DNA of 44,647 nt from Methanobrevibacter olleyae (GTDB taxonomy: Archaea; Methanobacteriota; Methanobacteria; Methanobacteriales; Methanobacteriaceae). Each line of letters opens with the position of its first letter. Position 1 is the stretch's first letter. The stretch is taken from contig NZ_FOTL01000018.1 in the NCBI RefSeq assembly GCF_900114585.1, positions 1-44,647 of the forward strand, in the 5' to 3' direction. Shown here piece by piece: positions 1 to 8,207 of this stretch. A program made the position numbers and the translations under genes. The notes beneath the pieces are model-generated. The model worked only from the letters and a program-made list of their open reading frames with translations, did no database searches and was not told the origin of the DNA.

Positions 1-90
1 GCTTGTATTCTCTTGTGCTGAGACAGCCGAAATAGATAAAAAAATTAAAAATAAAAACACTATAACAATTTTATTCAAATCATTTATCAT
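1..90 (-). CDS. N-terminus of exported, probably adhesin-like protein (partial)
   Basis: Only the first 30 codons lie in the window; the rest is beyond the left edge. The reverse strand reads MINDLNKIVIVFLFLIFLSI and continues SAVSAQENTS. This is a classic signal peptide: a short charged start, a hydrophobic core at residues 8-20, and an AVSA/Q cleavage site. Such signals are common on large adhesin-like surface proteins of Methanobrevibacter, so that class is an inference, not something visible here. GGAGG stands 9 bases before the ATG at 88-90 and only 3 bases before another in-frame ATG at 94-96, so I prefer the inner start. The protein is probably secreted through Sec. Confidence 0.6.
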   Translation of the reverse strand, partial: MINDLNKIVIVFLFLIFLSISAVSAQENTS

Positions 91-96
91 TTTCAT

Positions 97-1210
97 TTAC
101 CTCCGTTATTTTTTATTATTTTATTTAAATAAATGAAATTAAAAAGATAAATATGTACAAGTAATTAATAATAATTCTATACATCCACCTATAAATAATT
201 AACGACACTGAATATAAAAAAATTTATATGATTAAAATTAAACTAATATCTATATAATGCTATGATAATAGCTTAGTATTAATATAAAATATTTATAATT
301 ATTACTTATTTATAAAAAAACTTTTTTTCTAAATCATTTTTCTTTAATGATCTTTGCTAAAAATGTGATATCTTTTCTTTTTATGAAAAAAACTTTTTCT
401 AGTCCAAATTATGTCTTTAAAATATTTCATTTTTTTTATTAGGCTTTTGTTGAGATTCTATTTTATTTCTATTTTTATATTAAATTTTGCTTTTCTTCTT
501 AAATTCCTTTCCAGAGTCTCTTTTATTATTTTTTCTATACTATTAATATAGCAATGCCTTTTCCAAAATTAAAAAATCACCTTAGATTTAATTGTAATTA
601 ATGATTAAAATAAGATTTGAGAATTGATATTTTCGGATAAATAATAATTTTTATTCCTTTTTTTAATAAATACGATTTATTGTCTATTATTTTTTTAATT
701 TTAAACTAATATTTAAAGTATAACTAAGTTTAAATCATTTTTAAAGCTTTATATTTTAACTTGATATAGCTTAATTTTTTTAGCCGATATCTAATTTCAA
801 TTTAAAAAGGATTTCAACATAGTGCTATTAAAATGATAGCTTATAGTTTAAAATAATCTATCTTTCATTAAGGTTTAAATAATTCTTTAAATAACTTGAA
901 TCATTAATTTATCATAAATTTATAAAGTAAATTATTGCAAATTTATATAATAAAAAAATATGTATTATAAAAAAGTATAAAAAAGAGAATAATTTAGGTA
1001 AACTTTTTTTAAAATCCCATTCTAATAGCTAAAAATGTTGAAATACACTCCCCATAAATAATTATAAACACCTTCTAAAAATAGTGTAAAAAGGAAAAAA
1101 TAGTAAGAATTTAAAATATTTCTTTAAACCACCTTTAGATAGAAATACTTAAAAATGAATAAAAATTATTTCGTTGAATTTAAGATGAGGTATTGATTTA
1201 AAATAAATGA
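97..1210. other. Long AT-rich intergenic region
   Basis: More than 1.1 kb separates the exported-protein gene from the PAP2-like gene. I found no credible open reading frame, RNA gene or strong hairpin in it. It is dominated by short A/T runs, with T-rich stretches around 310-540. It may hold the long promoter region of the surface-protein gene and decayed sequence, but nothing recognisable remains. Confidence 0.5.
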
Positions 1211-1330
1211 TTAATGGGAATTCTTTCTTAATGATATGGGGGTATTGGATAAATGAAATTAATGGAAATCCTTTCTTAACGTTATGGGGGTATTGGATAA
1301 ATGAAATTAATGGGAATTCTTTCTTAACGC
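1211..1330. repeat. 48-bp tandem repeat overlapping the end of the PAP2-like gene
   Basis: Units begin with TTAATGG at 1211, 1259 and 1307, an exact 48-bp period. The first two units are nearly identical (TTAATGGGAATTCTTTCTTA against TTAATGGAAATCCTTTCTTA, then TATGGGGGTATTGGATAAAT in both). The third is partial and is the 3' end of the coding region, including its stop codon at 1307-1309. The gene's tail therefore seems to have been duplicated downstream. The minus-strand ORF across the array is simply the translated repeat. Confidence 0.8.
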
Positions 1331-2002
1331 TAGATAGGAAACTATTGAAATCAATATTAAACCTAAAATTAAGCAAATAGCTAAATAAATACTTATTTTA
1401 AAATTCATAACATTCAGCAATATGTACATTTGTATAAAAGTTAATAAATACCCGCAAATAGATCCAGCTAATACTTGATTAGGGGAATGTTTACTTAAGA
1501 CAACTCTACTCCACATAACTAAAGGAGCAATCAAGCCCATTAAAAATCCTAATGGATTAAAGAATATTAAAGCAGTAGCTGGACCAGTTACTCCCATAGC
1601 ATGTACGCTTATTTTCCATTTTAGATTTATGAAAAAAACTATTAAAGTGTTAGTTCCATAACAAAACATTAAAGCAGTAGTTAATGGATTTGCATTTAAA
1701 AACCATAGGACAATGGCACCAGTTAAATAAATGATTACTGCAATTATAAAAGGAAAATGTCTGGAATGCCTATCTGTATAATCTCTATCGATTTCTTTAT
1801 ATTTGCTCCAAGATACAACAAAGAGAATTGGAAATATAGTGCCAAAAATCAATGATATAGATTCAATCAATAAGAGATTGCTATAATCAAGGGATAGATT
1901 GAATATTAAAAAAACGAATATTGCTAAAATTGGAGCTTCACAAAGGTAGGATACAGATTTAGCTATTTTATCATTAAAATCATCTGAATAGTGATTGTTC
2001 AT
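1307..2002 (-). CDS. PAP2-like membrane phosphatase family protein
   Basis: A 231-residue integral membrane protein with about six hydrophobic helices. It shows the third signature of PAP2/type 2 phosphatidic acid phosphatases, SRVVLSKH (SRxxxxxH), followed by PNQVLAGSICGY. The HxxxD aspartate is replaced by Gln. The central PSGH signature is relaxed to SVHAMGVTG. Family members hydrolyse lipid phosphates such as prenyl pyrophosphates or phosphatidylglycerophosphate at the membrane, and an archaeal lipid-phosphate substrate is plausible. The chosen ATG (2000-2002) follows AGGAGATATTAT; a start 12 codons further upstream lacks a ribosome site. The altered catalytic residues mean activity is uncertain. 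It is a single gene facing away from rtcB. Confidence 0.6.
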   Translation of the reverse strand: MNNHYSDDFNDKIAKSVSYLCEAPILAIFVFLIFNLSLDYSNLLLIESISLIFGTIFPILFVVSWSKYKEIDRDYTDRHSRHFPFIIAVIIYLTGAIVLWFLNANPLTTALMFCYGTNTLIVFFINLKWKISVHAMGVTGPATALIFFNPLGFLMGLIAPLVMWSRVVLSKHSPNQVLAGSICGYLLTFIQMYILLNVMNFKISIYLAICLILGLILISIVSYLALRKNSH

Positions 2003-2309
2003 ATAATATCTCCTATTGCTGCAAAAGAGAATTTTCACCTTAGCTAGACATTTGCCTTAAGCTTTAAATTAAAGAATCAGCTAGAAAATTTCTATTGGCT
2101 GTTTTTCTATCGATAGTAATGTTTAATATTTCTATTATCTTATATTAATTTTAGCTTATAAATTTGTATAAATCCCTGTTTAATGTTTTTGTTAGTTCCT
2201 GTTTTAACAATTAATTTTAAATGTATAATAAAACATAACTATAATATCATATTGAAACTTATAATTTTTATAAAAATCTAAATTATTATTTTAACCTATA
2301 GTGATAGTT

Positions 2310-3758
2310 ATGTCAATTAAAGAAAGTCTTGAAAAAGTTAGAGATAATGTATGGGAACTACCAAGTGATTATAAGAAGGAAATGAGGGTTCCTGGAAGAT
2401 TGTATCTTGATGATGAATCTATTAAAGATATTGAAGAAGGGGCTCTTGAACAAGTGGCTAATGTAGCTTGTATGCCAGGTATTCAAGGTGCATCAATAGC
2501 TATGCCAGATATTCATTTTGGATATGGATTTAGTATTGGTGGTGTGGGAGCTTTTAATTATAATAATGGTGTTGTAAGTCCTGGAGGAGTTGGTTTTGAT
2601 ATTAACTGTGGAGTTAGAATGCTTAGAACCAACTTAAGTGAGGATGAAATCAAACCTAAACTTAAGGAACTTACTGAAGTTTTATTTAAAAATATTCCAT
2701 CAGGTGTAGGAAGTAAAGGCCAAATAAGGCTTAAGGACAATGAAATTAATGAAGTTTTAGACTATGGTGCTTGGTGGGCTGTTGAACGTGGATTCGGTTG
2801 GGAAGAAGACCTTAAATTCCTAGAAGAAAATGGTAGGATGAAGGAAGCTGAATCTGCTATTGTTAGTGACAAGGCTAAAAAAAGAGGAATTCCCCAATTA
2901 GGTTCATTAGGTTCTGGAAACCACTTCTTAGAAGTTCAAAAAATTGATGAAATTTATGATGAAAATGTAGCTAAGGCATTTGGCCTTGAAGCGGGATCAA
3001 TAGCTATTATGATTCATAGTGGTTCAAGGGGATGCGGACACCAGATCTGTTCTGATTATTTGAGGAAAATGGATAAGGCCTATAGGAATTATAAGATTAA
3101 CCTTCCAGATAGGCAATTAGCCTGTGCACCTATTGACTCTAAGGAAGCACAAAGCTACTTAAAATCTATGGCTGCCGGAGCTAATTATGCATGGGCAAAC
3201 CGTCAAATGATGTCTCATTGGATCAGACAATCCTTTGAGGAGGTATTCTCCCGTGATGCTGAAGATATGGGAATGACTACAATCTATGATGTTGCACACA
3301 ATATTGCTAAAAAAGAGGTTCATAAAGTTAAAGGCTCTCATATGGAGGTTCTTGTTCACAGAAAAGGGGCTACTCGTGCATTTGGCCCTGGAAGACGTGA
3401 AATTCCTAAGGAATATAGTTCTGTAGGACAACCAGTTTTAATTCCTGGAACTATGGGATCAGCTTCTTATATTTTGCATGGTACTGACCTTGCTATGGAG
3501 GAAACCTTTGGTTCAACTGCTCATGGTGCAGGAAGGGTTTTATCTAGAACCGCTGCTAAAAAGCAATTTACTGCAGAGCAAATAGAAAAAGATTTAAATG
3601 CAAAAGGAATTCATGTAAAAGCGAATTCTGCTCCTGTTTTAGCTGAGGAAGCACCTGATGCATATAAGAATGTGGATTCTGTTGTTAAAACCTCTCACGA
3701 TGCAGGTATTGCTAAATTAGTAGCAAAAGTTCTTCCTTTAGCAGTTACAAAAGGCTAA
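2310..3758 (+). CDS. rtcB: tRNA-splicing / RNA-repair ligase RtcB
   Basis: A 482-residue RtcB, the GTP- and Mn2+-dependent ligase that joins 2',3'-cyclic phosphate or 3'-phosphate ends to 5'-OH ends. In archaea it joins tRNA exons after intron cleavage. Visible signatures are the metal-site Cys in FDINCGVR (Cys100), [20 protein letters not shown], and the guanylylated His in STAHGAGR (His405). Length is normal and no intein interrupts it, unlike several archaeal copies. The track-style GTG at 2301 is probably part of the ribosome site: GTGATAGTT precedes the ATG at 2310, matching the GGTGAT sites of neighbouring genes. The phosphorylase gene starts 58 bases downstream on the same strand, so co-transcription is possible. 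Confidence 0.95.
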   Translation: MSIKESLEKVRDNVWELPSDYKKEMRVPGRLYLDDESIKDIEEGALEQVANVACMPGIQGASIAMPDIHFGYGFSIGGVGAFNYNNGVVSPGGVGFDINCGVRMLRTNLSEDEIKPKLKELTEVLFKNIPSGVGSKGQIRLKDNEINEVLDYGAWWAVERGFGWEEDLKFLEENGRMKEAESAIVSDKAKKRGIPQLGSLGSGNHFLEVQKIDEIYDENVAKAFGLEAGSIAIMIHSGSRGCGHQICSDYLRKMDKAYRNYKINLPDRQLACAPIDSKEAQSYLKSMAAGANYAWANRQMMSHWIRQSFEEVFSRDAEDMGMTTIYDVAHNIAKKEVHKVKGSHMEVLVHRKGATRAFGPGRREIPKEYSSVGQPVLIPGTMGSASYILHGTDLAMEETFGSTAHGAGRVLSRTAAKKQFTAEQIEKDLNAKGIHVKANSAPVLAEEAPDAYKNVDSVVKTSHDAGIAKLVAKVLPLAVTKG

Positions 3759-3816
3759 TGTTTTCATTTAAATTATCATTAATTCTTTGTTTTTTTATTT
3801 TTATTGAGGTTGTTCT

Positions 3817-4590
3817 ATGATTGGAATTATTGGTGGTAGTGGAGTTGAAGAGATAAGTGGCTTAGCAGAGGCATCTGAAAAAAGAATTGTTGATACTGAA
3901 TATGGCTCTGTTGAAGTTTCTCTTTTAACAATCGGGGATAAGACAGTTGCCTTTTTACCAAGGCACTCTTTAGGCCATAGCTGTCCTCCCCATAAAATCA
4001 ATTTTAAAGCAAACATTATGGCATTAAAGCAAATAGGGGTTAATCAGATTATAGCTACAAATGCAGTAGGCTCTCTAGATAGGGATATTGGCCCTGGATC
4101 TATTCTTATTCCAGATGACTTTTTGGATTTCACTGTAAATAGGGATAGAACTTTCTATGATGATAGAGTTATTCACATTGATATGACTGAACCTTTCTGT
4201 AATAGGTTAAGGGGAGCTATTTTAGCTAATTCTAATTCTGCTAATAAAGATTTGGTTGATGGAGGGACAATTGTTTGTACAGAAGGCCCTAGATTTGAAA
4301 CCCCTGCTGAGATTAAAATGTTTAGGATCATTGGAGGAACAGTTGTTGGTATGACTACCCTACCTGAAGCAGTTCTTGCAAGGGAGAAAGAGATGTGCTA
4401 TGCATCTATAGCAATTGTTTCTAATTATTCCACTTCAATTTCTAAAGAAAAATTAGGAGCTGAAGAAATCTATGAGATTATGGAAGTTAAAAAAGAGGAA
4501 TTGATTAAATTAATGTATAATATAATTAAAGATTTGCCAGATGAGTATGATTGTGATTGCCATCATGCTTTAGGTGATGCAGAGATGTGA
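3817..4590 (+). CDS. S-methyl-5'-thioinosine / purine nucleoside phosphorylase (MTAP/PNP family)
   Basis: A 257-residue member of the MTAP/PNP class II trimeric phosphorylases. These split a purine nucleoside with phosphate into base plus sugar 1-phosphate, salvaging the methylthio by-product of S-adenosylmethionine. Visible are the N-terminal phosphate loop MIGIIGGSG, PRHSLGHSCPPHKIN, TNAVGSL, TEGPRFETPAEIKM and MTTLPEAVLARE. Where adenine-specific MTAPs carry an Asp pair (TDYD), this protein reads SNYSTS. Asn at that position is typical of 6-oxopurine enzymes, which fits methylthioinosine or inosine rather than methylthioadenosine. This is inference from one motif. GAGGTTGTTCT precedes the ATG. 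The short Cys/His-containing C-terminal tail CDCDCHHALGDAEM-like region is unusual. Confidence 0.8.
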   Translation: MIGIIGGSGVEEISGLAEASEKRIVDTEYGSVEVSLLTIGDKTVAFLPRHSLGHSCPPHKINFKANIMALKQIGVNQIIATNAVGSLDRDIGPGSILIPDDFLDFTVNRDRTFYDDRVIHIDMTEPFCNRLRGAILANSNSANKDLVDGGTIVCTEGPRFETPAEIKMFRIIGGTVVGMTTLPEAVLAREKEMCYASIAIVSNYSTSISKEKLGAEEIYEIMEVKKEELIKLMYNIIKDLPDEYDCDCHHALGDAEM

Positions 4591-4683
4591 TTTTTTATTC
4601 TATTTCTTTCTGATTCTTTTAACTCTTGTATATTCTTTTTAATTCTTTTAGCTTATATTGTCATTTATTTTTAAATAATTTAA

Positions 4684-4757
4684 GGAAATAGGGGGTTTAA
4701 TCTCTATTTTTCTATTTTTTTAAAGAAATAGGGGGATTAATCTCTATTTCTCTATTT
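4684..4757. terminator. Duplicated stem-loop terminator between convergent genes
   Basis: Two tandem 41-bp units each form a hairpin. GAAATAG at 4684-4690 pairs with CTATTTT at 4704-4710, and GAAATAG at 4725-4731 pairs with CTATTTC at 4744-4750. GGGGG begins each loop, and T-rich sequence follows each right arm. The element sits between the phosphorylase gene (plus) and the Ada-like-domain gene (minus) and could stop transcription from both sides. Confidence 0.6.
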
Positions 4758-4790
4758 TTACACATGTTTATCAGGCTCTTTATTTCTTAA

Positions 4791-5780
4791 TTAGGGATTA
4801 CATACTCCACAAGGTGATTTTCCATCGGCTATTGCTGATTCTCTTGATTTATAGGTAATTAAATTTTTATCTTTTATTTTTTGAGCCCATTCACAGCTTG
4901 GCTTGTGGAATGAATCTGTTTTTTTGCTGGCATAGTAAAGGGTTCTATCTTCACTTTCATCATTTGAATCTGTGAGCTTTGTACTTTCATCTGAACTTTT
5001 AACTTCTGTGTTATCATTTGAACTGCTAGCTATTTGGCTTGTATCTTGGAGGTTTGTTGTGCTATTTATAGTAGTGGCAAAAAATGATAAACAAAGTGCA
5101 GTTATTGCTATAATTGCTACGATTCCAATAACTAATATTTTTTTATCCATACTTTCATTTTCCTTTTTTGAATCTTTAGAACTTCCAATTGCTTCTGTTT
5201 TATCGGATTTAAGTTCATTATTTTGAGAATATACTGGATTATGATTGATGTTTGTAATATTGACTGTTTTTGTATTGTTATACGTTTTATTATCGTTGTA
5301 AATGTTGTGGGATTTGGAATGCTGTTCAATAATGGTTTCATTATTGCTTGATGCATATTTCGGTTGTTTGTACTTTGGAATTTCAAAATCTGGATTTATA
5401 TATTTTTTATAGAAATTAGTGCTTATTTTATATAGATTTTCATGGTTATGGTAGGCATCAGCCATTTCATTTTTAATTTTTTTATCATTGTGAACTTCTG
5501 CATTACGCTTTTTACGTATTCTATCATAATATTTAAGCTCATTCTTAGTTAATATTCCTTTTTTATTTAGGTCTCTTGTTCTTGTTTCTTGTGTTTCTTC
5601 ACATAAGTTGTTTAATTTTTCGAATTTACAAATCTCTTTAGAGATTTTTTCTCCCATTTTTCCACATATGTGGATTGCACTCATTCCATCTCCCTCTATG
5701 ATGCGCTGCTCCATTTTTCCACATTCTTCGCACCAATCGGGATATTCATCCTTTAAAAAAATAAAACAATGATCTTCCAT
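4791..5780 (-). CDS. Membrane protein with C-terminal Ada-like zinc-binding domain
   Basis: A 329-residue protein of unknown function with three visible parts. Residues 1-130 are a charged, Cys-containing cytoplasmic region (WCEECGKME near 16-24) with RKKRNAEVH, resembling the R-x-x-R-N-x-x-x-H motif of DUF4145-type domains. Residues 145-205 are Asn/Lys-rich linker. One transmembrane helix follows (KKILVIGIVAIIAITALCLS, about 212-232). After a Ser/Asp-rich spacer, the C-terminus reads YYASKKTDSFHKPSCEWAQK and ends SPCGVCNP. That is the Ada-type metal-binding fold found at the end of many exported bacterial proteins, and H, C and CxxC would bind zinc. This domain probably faces outward. GAGGTAGAATTCT precedes the ATG. 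No partner genes are evident. Confidence 0.6.
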   Translation of the reverse strand: MEDHCFIFLKDEYPDWCEECGKMEQRIIEGDGMSAIHICGKMGEKISKEICKFEKLNNLCEETQETRTRDLNKKGILTKNELKYYDRIRKKRNAEVHNDKKIKNEMADAYHNHENLYKISTNFYKKYINPDFEIPKYKQPKYASSNNETIIEQHSKSHNIYNDNKTYNNTKTVNITNINHNPVYSQNNELKSDKTEAIGSSKDSKKENESMDKKILVIGIVAIIAITALCLSFFATTINSTTNLQDTSQIASSSNDNTEVKSSDESTKLTDSNDESEDRTLYYASKKTDSFHKPSCEWAQKIKDKNLITYKSRESAIADGKSPCGVCNP

Positions 5781-5815
5781 AGAATTCTACCTCTAATCCT
5801 CATGTAAATTAATTT

Positions 5816-5900
5816 CATTGACCCTTTATAATTTTTTTAAGTTATTATGATTTTCATTGATTCTTTATAATTTTTTTTAAGTTATTATGATTTCATTGAG
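5816..5900. repeat. 39-bp direct repeat upstream of the Ada-like-domain gene
   Basis: CATTGA followed by CTTTATAATTTTTTTAAG and TTATTATGATTT recurs at 5816, 5855 and partly 5894, with a 39-bp period. It lies just upstream of the minus-strand gene that starts at 5780, so it may carry duplicated promoter sequence (AAAAAATTATAAAG on the coding strand). The rest of 5900-6200 is AT-rich with no gene that I can see. Confidence 0.7.
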
Positions 5901-6203
5901 CTTTTAAGTTTTTTTAATTTTCCTATCTATTTATAATTATATTATATTTTTATAATTAATTAAATTTATTATAATTTTAGTATTTAATTATATTTTTCTT
6001 GCAATGCTGTTATAATTTTATAACAATTCTCTTATTTTATGAATTTTTTTAAGTTTAATTGGTGTCTGCTAAAATTATATTTTTTAATTTTTTTTGCAAA
6101 TAAATGCATTTTAGGGCTTTTTAAAATAATTTTTATAGTTTTTAGAGACACTCTAATATTTTACTAAATGAAAAGCTTTATATCTAAGCAAGTTTATATC
6201 TTT

Positions 6204-6310
6204 GTTAGCATATCAACCACATAATCTAAAATTTTCAAACTATATCTTAAGCATTAAATTATAGATTTAACGAAGGGGTATAAATCTATAAGATTATGTT
6301 GTTGGCTAAC
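6204..6310. repeat. Nested inverted repeat, about 107 bp
   Basis: The outer left arm GTTAGCATATCAACCACATA-ATCT (6204-6227) is an imperfect inverted copy of AGATTATGTTGTTGGCTAAC (6291-6310). Inside it a perfect 8-bp inverted pair, ATAGATTT (6261-6268) and AAATCTAT (6282-6289), encloses a loop with GAAGGGG. The element could be a structured RNA, a miniature transposon with imperfect terminal repeats, or a terminator. No open reading frame fills it. Confidence 0.6.
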
Positions 6311-6326
6311 ACCAATAACTTACCAT

Positions 6327-6435
6327 CAGAACTTTCCATCATTCCAATCACCTCTGTATTTCGGTTCTAAATCATCAAGGATTCTTTGTAATTTGTGCTG
6401 CTGGTCATCATTTCTCTCATGGTAATTTATTGGCT
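6327..6435 (-). pseudogene. C-terminal remnant of an unrecognised gene
   Basis: On the reverse strand an open stretch of about 34 codons reads PINYHERNDDQQHKLQRILD then DLEPKYRGDWNDGKF and a stop. It is charged, soluble-looking and richer in G+C than its surroundings, unlike random AT-rich intergenic DNA. A TAG lies immediately upstream in frame, and no start codon or ribosome site is seen. I read it as the surviving tail of a lost gene. I do not recognise the family. Confidence 0.4.
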
Positions 6436-6475
6436 AATGGGCTTGGCGGGATTTAATTATTTAATAAGTTTAAAA

Positions 6476-6554
6476 GGGGGGCTTATTTTATAATTTGGGG
6501 GGGAATGCTCTTATTTAATGTGTTTTGTAGTTGAACTTTTTACCTTGAGGGGGG
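6476..6554 (+). promoter_or_regulatory. Three G6-G7 tracts upstream of a hypothetical gene
   Basis: In very AT-rich surroundings, runs of six or seven G occur at 6476-6481, 6497-6503 and 6549-6554. A further G6 lies inside the next-but-one ORF at 7016-7021. The last upstream run forms the ribosome-binding site of the gene at 6562. Between the runs a 14-codon ORF starts at ATG 6518 and its TAA overlaps the next gene's start. Such tracts are prone to slippage and could alter expression. Confidence 0.45.
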
Positions 6555-6561
6555 CTTTTTA

Positions 6562-6822
6562 ATGAATGATTTCGCTTTAGTACAATTGATTTGGATAAAG
6601 AGGCTAGTAAATGAAACAAGTAGGATTAATACTTTAATCGAATGTAAAAAATTATCTCAAAATGATTTAAATAGATATAAATCTCTTATTTCTTCTATTG
6701 ATGATTTTTCTGCATTTGTTATTAATTCTCAAAATTGGGGAGATAATAAAAGTATTTCTAAAATAGTTGATGAAGTTGAAATGGTTTTATTCCAGCATTT
6801 ATATGCAAATGGATGCTTTTGA
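6562..6822 (+). CDS. Hypothetical protein, possibly first half of a frameshifted gene
   Basis: An 86-residue soluble protein that I do not recognise, starting at an ATG preceded by GGGGGGCTTTTTA. The middle contains LSQNDLNRYKSLISSIDDFS, and it ends VEMVLFQHLYANGCF. The last 20 bases overlap the start of the next ORF in the +1 frame. That ORF continues without its own ribosome site, so the two may be one gene of about 240 codons split by a frameshift near 6803-6822, or two translationally coupled genes. Confidence 0.5.
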   Translation: MNDFALVQLIWIKRLVNETSRINTLIECKKLSQNDLNRYKSLISSIDDFSAFVINSQNWGDNKSISKIVDEVEMVLFQHLYANGCF

Positions 6823-7285
6823 AGATGAAGAAGTTCATCTGGATTTGTCTGGAGATGATGAGGTCAATCTTAGGTTCAATAGTCCTTTTATTGAAGATAA
6901 ATCCTTTGCTGTAATTGATGAGGGTGGTTTTAAATCTAATGATGATTCTAGACCTTTTAGCATGCCAGTATTGGAAGGGGATATTCTTCCAGATTCTGAT
7001 AGATTGGATTTTATAGGGGGGAATATTGATTATTCTAGTTTAAGTGAGGATAATCAAAATAATTCAATTGATTCTATATTCGATATGGATGTGGATGAAT
7101 CTTGTGAAATGTCTTTAGAAGAGTTCATAAGCTTAATTAGTGAAAGTCCAGAGAGTTTTTCATTTGCATTAAATCCTGAAGCATGTGGGGATGTTTTCAG
7201 TGAAGATTATAAAGTATCGTTAGAAGAATTTATTGCTAATGTCATTTATAGTTCTTCTAAAGATAAATCAGACTTTGATTTATGA
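6803..7285 (+). CDS. Acidic hypothetical protein with repeated SLEEFI motif
   Basis: A highly acidic protein of about 160 residues, MQMDAFEDEEVHLDLSGDDE at its start, rich in Asp, Glu and Ser. A short motif is repeated near the C-terminus: MSLEEFISLISESPESFSFA and VSLEEFIANVIYSSS. No transmembrane segment, signal peptide or known domain is visible. The start is uncertain: ATGs at 6767, 6803 and 6809 all lack a ribosome site and lie inside the preceding ORF. Coupled translation or a broken single gene are the alternatives. An internal G6 run at 7016-7021 is another possible slippage site. Confidence 0.45.
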   Translation: MQMDAFEDEEVHLDLSGDDEVNLRFNSPFIEDKSFAVIDEGGFKSNDDSRPFSMPVLEGDILPDSDRLDFIGGNIDYSSLSEDNQNNSIDSIFDMDVDESCEMSLEEFISLISESPESFSFALNPEACGDVFSEDYKVSLEEFIANVIYSSSKDKSDFDL

Positions 7286-7363
7286 TTTGGATGATGATTA
7301 GTTTAATATTTTAATTATCTTCTAAATTCTTATTTTCTACTTTTATTTTAATCTCAGTTTTAT

Positions 7364-7558
7364 TCATATTTCACTAATGAATATGTCTTCTATTTTAACA
7401 TCAAACTTATGGGCTATTTTAAAAGCTAATTCAAGTGATGGATTATACTTGTTATTTTCAATAGCTACTATAGTTTGCCTACTAACTTCCAATTCATCTG
7501 CCAATTCTTTTTGAGTAATATTTTCAATAGCTCTATAGATTCTTAAATTGTTTTTCAT
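7364..7558 (-). CDS. Small XRE-family HTH transcriptional regulator
   Basis: A 64-residue protein made of one Cro/CI-type helix-turn-helix: [20 protein letters not shown], then [20 protein letters not shown] and [20 protein letters not shown]. This compact form, ending in an IEDIF-like motif, is widespread in archaea and firmicutes and usually acts as a DNA-binding dimer. GGAGAGAGATT precedes the ATG. It stands alone between the acidic ORF and the zinc-ribbon pair, with paired 15-bp repeats just upstream that could be its own operator. Confidence 0.9.
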   Translation of the reverse strand: MKNNLRIYRAIENITQKELADELEVSRQTIVAIENNKYNPSLELAFKIAHKFDVKIEDIFISEI

Positions 7559-7586
7559 AATCTCTCTCCTTCATCCATATATAATT

Positions 7587-7643
7587 TATAATTCATGTCA
7601 AGTTATATTTACTTATTGATTAATAGTATATACTTCATGTTAA
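7587..7643 (-). promoter_or_regulatory. Candidate operator pair upstream of the XRE gene
   Basis: Two 15-bp direct repeats, TATAATTCATGTCAA (7587-7601) and TATACTTCATGTTAA (7629-7643), differ at two positions and are spaced 42 bp, about four helical turns. They lie 29-85 bases upstream of the XRE start. Autoregulation by the XRE protein is a reasonable inference. A perfect 14-bp palindrome TGAATATATATTCA follows at 7681-7694. Confidence 0.45.
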
Positions 7644-7800
7644 ATATTATTTACTATTCTTATGTATTTATATAGTATTATGAATATATATTCAAAATGT
7701 AATTGTGCTAAGTTTTAATAAATTATTTAAAAGTTTGGGATTTGAATTTTTTAATTTAATGTTTCTAAATAATTTAGAAAAAATATAAGGTTTTGTTAAT

Positions 7801-8181
7801 ATGGAAAAGGTTTTAACTTTAAAATATAGTTGTAAAGACTGTGGGTTTCAATGGAATAATCCCAAAAAAGAATACACTGCCTGTCCAGACTGTGAATCTG
7901 AAAATATTGAAATAATTAAAGGTAGCTTGAACGGTAATTTTGATGATAAGAATAAATCAATAGAACCATCAAAGCTTCAAATACCTAATGTCGGAGAAAC
8001 TCCAGATTTTCCTTTAAGTGAAAGAAGGTCTTTCGGAGGGCCTGGAGGCGGTAGAGGACCATCAAAAGCATGTGAATGTCCTAAATGCGGTTATACCGCA
8101 CCAAAAATTAGGGGATTTCCATGTATAAATATGAAATGTCCTGAATGTGGAACACCACTATGTGGATTTAAACATAAATGA
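7801..8181 (+). CDS. Double zinc-ribbon protein, first of a duplicated pair
   Basis: A 126-residue protein with an N-terminal rubrerythrin-like zinc ribbon (YSCKDCGFQW, then CPDCES), a linker, a Gly/Arg segment (FGGPGGGRGPSKACECPKCG) and a second ribbon-like site (CINMKCPECGTPLCG). Pairs of CxxC suggest two bound metals. The C-terminal CPKCGY...G.PC...CPECG pattern recurs at the ends of small archaeal ferredoxin or NifX-associated proteins; its exact job is unknown. The start follows AAGGTTTTGTTAAT. The next gene repeats its leader and first 23 or so codons almost base for base, so a recent tandem duplication is clear. Confidence 0.75.
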   Translation: MEKVLTLKYSCKDCGFQWNNPKKEYTACPDCESENIEIIKGSLNGNFDDKNKSIEPSKLQIPNVGETPDFPLSERRSFGGPGGGRGPSKACECPKCGYTAPKIRGFPCINMKCPECGTPLCGFKHK

Positions 8182-8207
8182 TTTAAAAAATATAAGGTTT
8201 TGTTAAT

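Noticed and set aside
1149-1376. 75-codon minus-strand ORF
   Set aside because: It spans the 48-bp repeat and overlaps the PAP2-like gene's end in another frame; no ribosome site.
2301-2309. GTG start for RtcB three codons upstream
   Set aside because: GTGATAG is better read as the ribosome-binding site for ATG 2310, as in other genes here.
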